A DNA stretch of 64,000 nt from G963667975 sp963677395. GTDB lineage: Bacteria; Bacteroidota; Bacteroidia; Bacteroidales; G963667975. Both the position numbers and the translations under genes were made by a program. Under the pieces are notes generated by a model that ran no database searches, was not told the DNA's origin, and saw only the letters and a program-made list of their open reading frames with translations. Shown piece after piece: positions 8,938 through 15,587 of this stretch. Numbering within the stretch: position 1 is the stretch's first letter; each line of letters opens with the position of its first letter. Where the stretch lies: the NCBI GenBank assembly GCA_963677395.2, contig OY781965.2:2790001-2854000 (forward strand). Direction: 5' to 3'.

Positions 8938-11250
8938 TCAAATTCTGGTATCAAATACGTGGTGAATAACCTTTTGTGTATGAGGGTCAGCCTGAGCCAA
9001 TAAGCCCTGAAGAATTGCTCTTCCTTTAGCTCCTGAAGCTAAGAGAGCTCTTGCTGCTACCATTTTAAATTGGTGTTCTGAATTACCTTCCAGAATCGGA
9101 ATTAATAATTCATAAGTGGATTCATCTGGAATACTCCTGAATGCTTCAAGTATAATCAATTGATTTTCTTCCTTTTCAAATGGATAGATTTCAATTAGCT
9201 TATAGATTGCATCAATGTATCCAAATTGGGCAATTGCCCGTATAGCTTCTTTTCGAATACTACAATTTTTACTATCAAGTAAATCCAGTATATAAGGAGC
9301 ATTATGAGTTTGTTCAAAGACCCGAATCATTCGGATGGCAAACAATACAACTGATAAGTTATTCATTTGAAGCCATCTGCCAAAGTCCGGAATTTCAATC
9401 TTATTTTTATTGATAAGGGTATGAATGTTTATCTGATCCCATAACGTAAGCGGACGTTGAATTTTTTCAAGGAATTCAAATGGATATTGCTTGTTAAGCT
9501 GAATCAACGCTAAACCTGCTTCAGAACGGATAATTTCATTTTTACTGTTCAGGTATTTTTCAATCTTTGATGCAGCTCTGTAAACCTCCATTCGCGTAGC
9601 TTCTTTATATCCTTTCGCTCTGATGTGCCAACGCCAGCTTTCTATTTTTTTCATTGTATCTTCATCCAGCCCCAGATTATAATAAAGCTGTTTTAAACGA
9701 TCCAATGCTTCTCCAGCTAAATCTGTGCTCAATTTCATCAATTCATCAATAAAAATATTTCGCTGAAATTTAGAATGAAATGCTCCTAAACCCGCTGGTA
9801 CTTCCGTTGTATCAGAATCATCAAACAAGAAATTCGCAATAATCTCATTGTAAAGCATTTGATACTTTGCTCTTCGGGAAGATCTAAAGTCTTTAACTAA
9901 CCGACTGGCAATTACAAGAAATGTAATAATAACCAGATTTATAGAAAAGTAAATCACGATGATGATAATCACAAATACCAATAAATCACGATATACCTTA
10001 TCAACAAAACGTGTAAAAATCTTCGAATTAGGTCTGGAAAAATACTTTTGACCAAACATTATTAACCGAACAGCCAAATTTGATAGTTTTTCATTTTTAT
10101 TTATACTATCATTTGCCTGACGTTCTGTTTTTTCTTCAGCAGTTAATTTATGTTTTTGAGGAAGTTGCCGGGCTGTATATACTGGCTTAGATGATACAAA
10201 CGTATCATTTTCATTATAATATATCTGAGAATCACGAACAAGCTTTTCTTTAATTTGAGCTGTGGTAGTGTTTTTTTCTACAACAGTTTTTTGTACTCGA
10301 ACTGGTTTGGATTGAGCTCTGTTCTTTTGTTTCTGATTTTGCTCAGAATCAGAATTTACGCTAACACGCTGAGACTTAGATAGCGTTACTGATTTTGTTT
10401 GTTTCTTGGTAATTACTGGTTTTGAAACTGGTTCGGATGATGTGAAATTTATTTTCTGAGCCTTTTTACGAGGAGTAACCAAAACAGACCTCACTTTTTT
10501 AGAATTCTTCTTTACAGAAACAACACGTTCATTCCTTTTTACAGTACTGATTCTCTGATTATTAAAATATGAAATAACGATTGCATCCCGAATATTCTTT
10601 GCGGTTCGCAGATAATCACAATAAGTTGCTGCAGAGTCGTACGTAGTGAAATTTCCAACTGTGTAAAAGTATTCATTTCCATTTGCAATTTCCTCATAAA
10701 TAGAATCTTGTATAGAATAAAATAAGCGAATACCATCAGCCGAAAGCTTTGAGCCTATAGATGTTTGAAGTTGAACACGCCAGGAAGAATTCCCCTTTTC
10801 AGGTATGGAATCAGGCAATTTGGTTGTATCATTACTTGTTGACTGGATCGCCAGAATCTCATCTACTGGCTTATAGTCCAAAATTATATCAGAGCGTTTA
10901 TCATTTGCTATTAACACAACAAAAGCACCAAAGGCTTTATGTTCGTTTCTAAGTTTATCTCTATAAATACGAGCATCTGAAAGTGTTGGAAAAGAACCAA
11001 TTGAGTATTTATACCAACCCTGATGAAAGTCTTCCCGTATAGTATCCGAAATATTGAATTGTGTTCGTAAAAATGGAACAGGAACCTGTTTTTGCCATGA
11101 AGCACAAATCTGAACTCTATATTCATACGTTACACCATCTTCTGATACCCACTGAGCATTAAATAATTCCGAAAACTGAAAAGCAGTTGTTCCCAATAAC
11201 ATCAAGGTTATCAGTAGAATAACTTTTAAATTTACTTTTCGTTTAATCAT
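8938..11250 (-). CDS. SPOR-like repeats, membrane segment and HEAT repeats in one protein
   Basis: The 770-residue protein begins with a membrane/signal segment (residues 8-27). Two SPOR-like modules follow at about 40-125 (YEYRVQICAS ... GWYKYSIGSF ... AFVVLI) and 165-250 (SWRVQLQTSIG ... EYFYTVGNF ... AIVISYF). A basic, Ser/Lys/Gln-rich linker leads to a strong membrane helix near 420-445 (VFVIIIIVIYFSINLVIITFLVI). The cytosolic-facing C-terminal half is helical HEAT-type repeats (EIIRSEAGLALIQL, CSIRKEAIRAIAQFG, EHQFKMVAARALLAS). SPOR domains usually bind glycan strands, so this looks like a bridge between periplasmic polymer and the cytoplasmic side of the glycosyltransferase, whose gene starts 2 bp downstream. 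That role is inference. A possible -7 box precedes it at 11288-11295. Confidence 0.75.
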   Translation of the reverse strand: MIKRKVNLKVILLITLMLLGTTAFQFSELFNAQWVSEDGVTYEYRVQICASWQKQVPVPFLRTQFNISDTIREDFHQGWYKYSIGSFPTLSDARIYRDKLRNEHKAFGAFVVLIANDKRSDIILDYKPVDEILAIQSTSNDTTKLPDSIPEKGNSSWRVQLQTSIGSKLSADGIRLFYSIQDSIYEEIANGNEYFYTVGNFTTYDSAATYCDYLRTAKNIRDAIVISYFNNQRISTVKRNERVVSVKKNSKKVRSVLVTPRKKAQKINFTSSEPVSKPVITKKQTKSVTLSKSQRVSVNSDSEQNQKQKNRAQSKPVRVQKTVVEKNTTTAQIKEKLVRDSQIYYNENDTFVSSKPVYTARQLPQKHKLTAEEKTERQANDSINKNEKLSNLAVRLIMFGQKYFSRPNSKIFTRFVDKVYRDLLVFVIIIIVIYFSINLVIITFLVIASRLVKDFRSSRRAKYQMLYNEIIANFLFDDSDTTEVPAGLGAFHSKFQRNIFIDELMKLSTDLAGEALDRLKQLYYNLGLDEDTMKKIESWRWHIRAKGYKEATRMEVYRAASKIEKYLNSKNEIIRSEAGLALIQLNKQYPFEFLEKIQRPLTLWDQINIHTLINKNKIEIPDFGRWLQMNNLSVVLFAIRMIRVFEQTHNAPYILDLLDSKNCSIRKEAIRAIAQFGYIDAIYKLIEIYPFEKEENQLIILEAFRSIPDESTYELLIPILEGNSEHQFKMVAARALLASGAKGRAILQGLLAQADPHTQKVIHHVFDTRI

Positions 11251-11287
11251 GAGTATCCTTAGTGTAGGTACAGTTTACATATTTTAA

Positions 11288-11295
11288 CAAATTTA
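11288..11295 (-). promoter_or_regulatory. Possible internal -7 box in the polysaccharide cluster
   Basis: Read on the minus strand this is TAAATTTG, a match to TAnnTTTG, 37 bp before the ATG at 11250 and inside the only long gap (132 bp) of the cluster. No good -33 box is seen at the expected distance, so the call is weak. Confidence 0.35.
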
Positions 11296-11382
11296 TAATG
11301 AATTGCCAAATTGACACGATTTTACGGTACCAACTTATAAACAAAGTAATGTTAATAGATAACCAATGTAAATAACTACATA

Positions 11383-12420
11383 TCAATATATTGACTTACA
11401 CATCAAAAAGTATTCCCAAATATAGTCCTCCGGTTGTACGATTGCAGGCGGAATATATAGAAAAACCAGTCGTTCTGTAGGCAAAACAGTTTCAACAACA
11501 CCATCATTTCGTGTAATATTTACACTCACTTTAGGTTGATAAACCCTTATCGTTAACACGGTTTGTTTAAACTCGTAAATTAAATTCAAAGATGATGCTA
11601 TATTTTCAGGAACCGAGCAAGTGGTTTTAATAAAATAGAATTTCTCGTTTCGCAACAAAAATAGTCCACTCTCAAGAGAAACAGCAACCGGAATATGATA
11701 TATTTTAAAGAAACGTTTTAATGACTTGAATCGTCTGTCGGGTAAGTAGGGACGTATATTTTTCGAATCAAAGTACAATCCGGCATCTTTTGGATAAAGC
11801 ATCGCAATTGGCAAATCAACCAATTGTTTAATACTATCCAGTTCATATCCACGGGATTTACTCTCTTCCAGATTATCAATAAGCGGAGCAAATAGTCCGG
11901 TTGTTTCCTTATCAAAAACCTGTTTTAAATAGTGTAAAATCTCATATAATTTAGCATTATTATCTGCATCTGGAAGATTAATCCATTCCAGATCAAGAAT
12001 AATACCATGAAATAGGATACCAAATTCTTCAAGTTTTTTCTTTTGATAATCGATGACATTCTTATAATAAGTATAAACTTTCTCAAATTGCTGAGCACCA
12101 TACGAATCTAAAAACCAAAGGTATAACGTACATTTTCGATCCATCAGAACTTTTGAGAAAATTCTTAAATTTTGCTTACTCCTATTCGAGAAAAACATTC
12201 CTCCTCTTTCAAAACTGTAATCTCTGCCTAAATGTAAAATTACCCTGTCATATTGATTGGCTATATGATTTGCAAAACGGGTAATATTTAACGAATCTGA
12301 ATCTTTAAACAAATTGACAACCTTTACATCATCTGCAATAATGATTCCTTTTGAAAACGAGTTATTTATGACAAAAAAAAATGTCAGAAAAAAAAATAAT
12401 GAGATACGTTTAAACATCAT
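11383..12420 (-). CDS. Exported TIM-barrel-like protein of a polysaccharide cluster, function unknown
   Basis: A signal peptide (RISLFFFLTFFFVINNSFS) is followed by about 320 residues with alternating strands and helices. The strand FHGIILDLEWINLPD near residue 140 resembles the acidic catalytic strand of glycoside hydrolase TIM barrels (DxxDxE/DLEW-type), and TTGLFAPLIDN and LPIAMLYPKD look like later barrel strands. I do not recognise a named family. Its place between the YaiO-type barrel gene (4-bp gap) and the SPOR-HEAT/glycosyltransferase pair suggests it trims or modifies the polymer in the periplasm, as the PgaB hydrolase domain does in the poly-GlcNAc system. That comparison rests on context and one motif only. 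Confidence 0.55.
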   Translation of the reverse strand: MMFKRISLFFFLTFFFVINNSFSKGIIIADDVKVVNLFKDSDSLNITRFANHIANQYDRVILHLGRDYSFERGGMFFSNRSKQNLRIFSKVLMDRKCTLYLWFLDSYGAQQFEKVYTYYKNVIDYQKKKLEEFGILFHGIILDLEWINLPDADNNAKLYEILHYLKQVFDKETTGLFAPLIDNLEESKSRGYELDSIKQLVDLPIAMLYPKDAGLYFDSKNIRPYLPDRRFKSLKRFFKIYHIPVAVSLESGLFLLRNEKFYFIKTTCSVPENIASSLNLIYEFKQTVLTIRVYQPKVSVNITRNDGVVETVLPTERLVFLYIPPAIVQPEDYIWEYFLMCKSIY

Positions 12421-12424
12421 TGGC

Positions 12425-13735
12425 TTAGAAGTAATAGCCCAATTTCAACTCAAATAAGGCAGTATTACGGCTAATACCTGTTGGTAAATCTTCTGAACCA
12501 AGTCCTAAAGCGCCGTAAATCCACCACCTTTTTTCCACCCTAAGGCTGGCTCCAAATTTAAATAAGCCTGAAAATATGTTATTGCTGGTTAAATTCAAAT
12601 TGATATTAGAAGGTTCTTCCGGAAATTCGCCCCAATTGTATTCCGCAAACACATAATTATTTTTATTCTTAATATAGTATCTGCCTAATAAAACATACGA
12701 TTTTGAAGCTTCTTTTCCATTTGGTGTTAAATATGGACGAAAAGAAAAAAAGAAATTACCAAGATATTTGCCTATCGATGCAGTAATTACAAATACATCC
12801 TTCGATTTATCATTGTTTACATAATACATATACCGTGCACCCAGCGAAGCTTCAAAACCAGCTCCCAAGCTTTGGTAAACCTCCGCTCCTCCCCTGAATC
12901 TCGGAAAAGGGAATCCTGTAGAAATGCCAAATGAAAAATATCCGGTTCTTCGCCCCAAAGTATCCATCTGAGGATACCACTCAGCCTCAAACATCGTTGA
13001 TTTTTTCTGTAAGAATGGAGCGTATAAAAACCCTTCAATAATACGACCAATTACTACACTTCGCTTGAATTTACGCATGTAATTAATACTTAACATTTGC
13101 CAGCGTCGCAAATAAGGATTATCAAAGTAATCTATTGAGTATTCAAGACTTATACGATTTTTATATGTATCAGCTTCTTGTTTAAGGTCACTGAGTAATT
13201 GCAAAGCAATTGTATCATTCGGGTTTTGCTCAAGAGATTTATCCAGATTGATTTTAGCTTCATCAAATCGGTTTTTCTGCATCAATAGCTTTGCTTTTCT
13301 ATTAAGAAATTCACTTTTATTCGGATGATAAAACAAGGCTGAATCACAAATTTTCAGAGCAGTATCGGGTCTGTTACTCCATGTTTCCAAATCAACATAA
13401 GCTTCAAGAAGGTCACTATTTGAACTATCTTTTGCCCATATATCTTTAAATATGGCTCGGGCTGAATCATATTTTTGTTCCCATGCATAAGTCCGTCCTA
13501 CAAATATTTTTACATCTGAATATTCCGGATTTATTCGCAAAACTTTACGACATAGCTCGCGACTGTAAAGATAATTCTTAACATACGCAGAATCACGGGC
13601 AACCGAAAATATACTATCAGGATTAATTTTTAATGATTTTGGTCTGATTTGAGCATCAACATTACAATATGAAAAAAGCATTGACAATACGATCAATACT
13701 TTTACCAAACATGTATTTGAATAGAGATGCTTCAT
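12425..13735 (-). CDS. TPR protein with YaiO-like outer-membrane beta-barrel
   Basis: After a signal peptide ending near residue 29 (SYCNVDAQ), residues 35-190 contain tetratricopeptide repeats (VKIFVGRTYAWEQKYDSARAIF-type, EFLNRKAKLLMQKNRFDEAK). The C-terminal 230 residues are a beta-barrel of the YaiO family (RISLEYSIDYFDNPYLRRWQ, then glycine/aromatic strands to the final FELKLGYYF). TPR plus barrel is the architecture of outer-membrane exopolysaccharide exporters such as PgaA, although YaiO proteins are smaller. It most likely forms the outer-membrane exit or a polymer-binding surface for the cluster. It follows the response-regulator gene by 12 bp. Confidence 0.8.
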   Translation of the reverse strand: MKHLYSNTCLVKVLIVLSMLFSYCNVDAQIRPKSLKINPDSIFSVARDSAYVKNYLYSRELCRKVLRINPEYSDVKIFVGRTYAWEQKYDSARAIFKDIWAKDSSNSDLLEAYVDLETWSNRPDTALKICDSALFYHPNKSEFLNRKAKLLMQKNRFDEAKINLDKSLEQNPNDTIALQLLSDLKQEADTYKNRISLEYSIDYFDNPYLRRWQMLSINYMRKFKRSVVIGRIIEGFLYAPFLQKKSTMFEAEWYPQMDTLGRRTGYFSFGISTGFPFPRFRGGAEVYQSLGAGFEASLGARYMYYVNNDKSKDVFVITASIGKYLGNFFFSFRPYLTPNGKEASKSYVLLGRYYIKNKNNYVFAEYNWGEFPEEPSNINLNLTSNNIFSGLFKFGASLRVEKRWWIYGALGLGSEDLPTGISRNTALFELKLGYYF

Positions 13736-13747
13736 GAAGCAATAAAA

Positions 13748-14113
13748 TTATTTTCGCAACAAAAGTTTTTTAATTCTGATTGATAATTCATTCGGACTGA
13801 ATGGTTTTACAACATAATCATCAGCTCCCAAATCAAATGCTTTCAATACAGTTTCTTCCAACCCTACTTTTGACAAAACAACAATCGGGGTGGTAATTTT
13901 CAGATTACTTCGAACATATTCAATCAATTCAAGTCCGCTTACAAATGGCATTAATAAGTCCGTAATGATTATATCAGGACGTTCTGTTTCGATAAGGTTA
14001 ATTGCTTCTTTTCCATCTTTTGCAGTAACTATTTCATACATTTCACGTTTCAACTTAAACTCTATCGCTTTGAGCATCAATAAGTCGTCGTCACAAACAA
14101 GTATTTTCTCCAT
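13748..14113 (-). CDS. Stand-alone receiver domain (CheY-like response regulator)
   Basis: The 121 residues form one receiver domain: acidic pocket DDD near residue 8, phospho-acceptor Asp in IIITDLLMPF, conserved Ser of VVLSK, and Lys in VVKPFSPNEL. There is no output domain, so it must act by binding a partner or as a step in a phosphorelay. It lies 2 bp after the REC-HPt gene and 12 bp before the TPR-YaiO gene. That placement suggests it transmits phosphorylation to the polysaccharide machinery, possibly by direct contact with the HEAT-repeat protein. The target is inferred. Confidence 0.88.
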   Translation of the reverse strand: MEKILVCDDDLLMLKAIEFKLKREMYEIVTAKDGKEAINLIETERPDIIITDLLMPFVSGLELIEYVRSNLKITTPIVVLSKVGLEETVLKAFDLGADDYVVKPFSPNELSIRIKKLLLRK

Positions 14114-14115
14114 CG

Positions 14116-14871
14116 TTACACGATTTTGTATTTGAATTTCAGATACTCGATAGCTGCGGTGCAGTCTTTCTCAATATCTTGCAAATATAACTCAATTTTT
14201 GGAAATTCGATCATTTTTTCATAGTTGCATTCTGCTTCATTTAATATTGTCTTCCAATGTTTAATTCCCATAAAATTTAATTGAGAAGCCATTTTATGTA
14301 CTGACATTCGCAACATCGTCCAATTATTATCTATCAGACCTTTTCTTGAATTATCAAGTAATTCTTTAATTGTTGATTCAAAGAGCAAAACGATTTCATG
14401 TAAAAATTGTTCATCTCCCTGCGCATAGCTTTCCAGATAATCCAGATCGAGCCAATCGGGCTTGTAAATCATATTTTCAGGAAGTTCTGCTCCATCATCC
14501 ATTGAATGAAACAAGTTTTGAAGGAAAACGCTCAATTCTTCTCTCCGGAAAGGTTTTTCCAATACATAGTTAAAGCCACAGGAGTTAAGAAACTCAATAT
14601 ATTCGGGTTCATTGTGGCCTGTGATTGCTATCACAATTACATTACTATTTTCATTTTGCAAACTGCCTCTGATAAACTCCAGCGTTTCAATACCATTCAT
14701 TACAGGCATTTGAATATCCATCATAACCAAATCGTATGTTTCACTTTTCAGCTTTTCGATGGCTAATACTCCATTATCCGCAAATTCATAGTAATACCCA
14801 TACTTATCCAGTAATTTTGATAAAATAAATTGATTGGGACTAAAATCATCAACTACAAGTATTTTTCTCAT
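14116..14871 (-). CDS. Response regulator with C-terminal histidine phosphotransfer domain
   Basis: Residues 1-120 form a receiver domain (VVDDFSPNQ, Asp in VMMDIQMPVMNG, Lys in VLEKPFRREEL). Residues about 140-245 form a helical HPt domain, with the phospho-acceptor His in MSVHKMASQLNFMG. Such a protein passes phosphate from a hybrid or separate kinase through REC to HPt and on to another receiver, here plausibly the CheY-like protein encoded 2 bp downstream. No kinase gene is adjacent; the PAS kinase at 43499 is far away and not linked by evidence. It is the first gene of the putative exopolysaccharide operon. Confidence 0.88.
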   Translation of the reverse strand: MRKILVVDDFSPNQFILSKLLDKYGYYYEFADNGVLAIEKLKSETYDLVMMDIQMPVMNGIETLEFIRGSLQNENSNVIVIAITGHNEPEYIEFLNSCGFNYVLEKPFRREELSVFLQNLFHSMDDGAELPENMIYKPDWLDLDYLESYAQGDEQFLHEIVLLFESTIKELLDNSRKGLIDNNWTMLRMSVHKMASQLNFMGIKHWKTILNEAECNYEKMIEFPKIELYLQDIEKDCTAAIEYLKFKYKIV

Positions 14872-14911
14872 AAAAAAAACATTTCGACTAGATCTTCCTG
14901 TTCTAATCTGG

Positions 14912-15409
14912 TTAGGCTAAACATAATTTCTCTACAGCCTTTGGTAAATCAAAAATAGATGAAATTATTATATCTGCAAAGATAAAATTGAAATCAGTTG
15001 TAGATTTCATAAGCAAAATAGTTTTCATACCTGTTTTTTTTGCACCAACTATATCTTTATCGTATGAGTTTCCAATCATTATGCAATTTTCGGGAACAGA
15101 TTTTATTTCTTCTGTAATTTTTTTAAAAAAATTAAGATTCGGCTTTTCAACACCCAAATCTTTAGAGGTGAAAAAATATTGAAAATATTTTTCGACATCC
15201 ACCCTTTCTAAAGCCATCTTCATATCCTGAGTGTTTGAAACTCCTGCATTGGAAGCTATACAACAGGTAAATAATACTGATAGCTCTGGTAATACGACAG
15301 ATACACCTTCAATCAGTTCTACATGTGGCCATTGATACATTGGATCCGTTAGCTCCGGGTAATCTTTCATAACAGTATCACCCCAATCAAAAATTAAATG
15401 TGTAATCAT
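14912..15409 (-). CDS. HAD-superfamily hydrolase
   Basis: A small haloacid dehalogenase-type phosphatase of 166 residues. Motif I is IFDWGDTV (the second Asp takes the general acid position), motif II is ASNAGVS, motif III the Lys of VEKPN, and motif IV IGNSYDKDIVGAKKTG. The cap appears minimal. It probably removes phosphate from a small metabolite; the substrate is not predictable. A TTG start would add seven residues, but the ATG at 15409 begins just before the first strand. A TAnnTTTG match on the minus strand (TATGTTTG, 15428-15435) lies upstream. It is divergent from PPDK. Confidence 0.85.
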   Translation of the reverse strand: MITHLIFDWGDTVMKDYPELTDPMYQWPHVELIEGVSVVLPELSVLFTCCIASNAGVSNTQDMKMALERVDVEKYFQYFFTSKDLGVEKPNLNFFKKITEEIKSVPENCIMIGNSYDKDIVGAKKTGMKTILLMKSTTDFNFIFADIIISSIFDLPKAVEKLCLA

Positions 15410-15514
15410 ACTCAATTCATTAATAAACAAACATATAAATCAAACAATAAGTAAAGACAGGTAATTTTTAAGCAAAATTTAAAGTTGCAAATATGATAAT
15501 AAATAGAATAACCG

Positions 15515-15522
15515 TAAATTTG
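15515..15522 (+). promoter_or_regulatory. -7 box upstream of ppdK
   Basis: TAAATTTG fits TAnnTTTG and lies 66 bp before the chosen ATG. No TTTG at the ideal distance is seen, so only the -7 element is claimed. Confidence 0.5.
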
Positions 15523-15587
15523 CAACTTCTTTAAAAATGCGAAAATTCATTAAATCAACGATTTATAAACAAACGGAGGATAACTCA

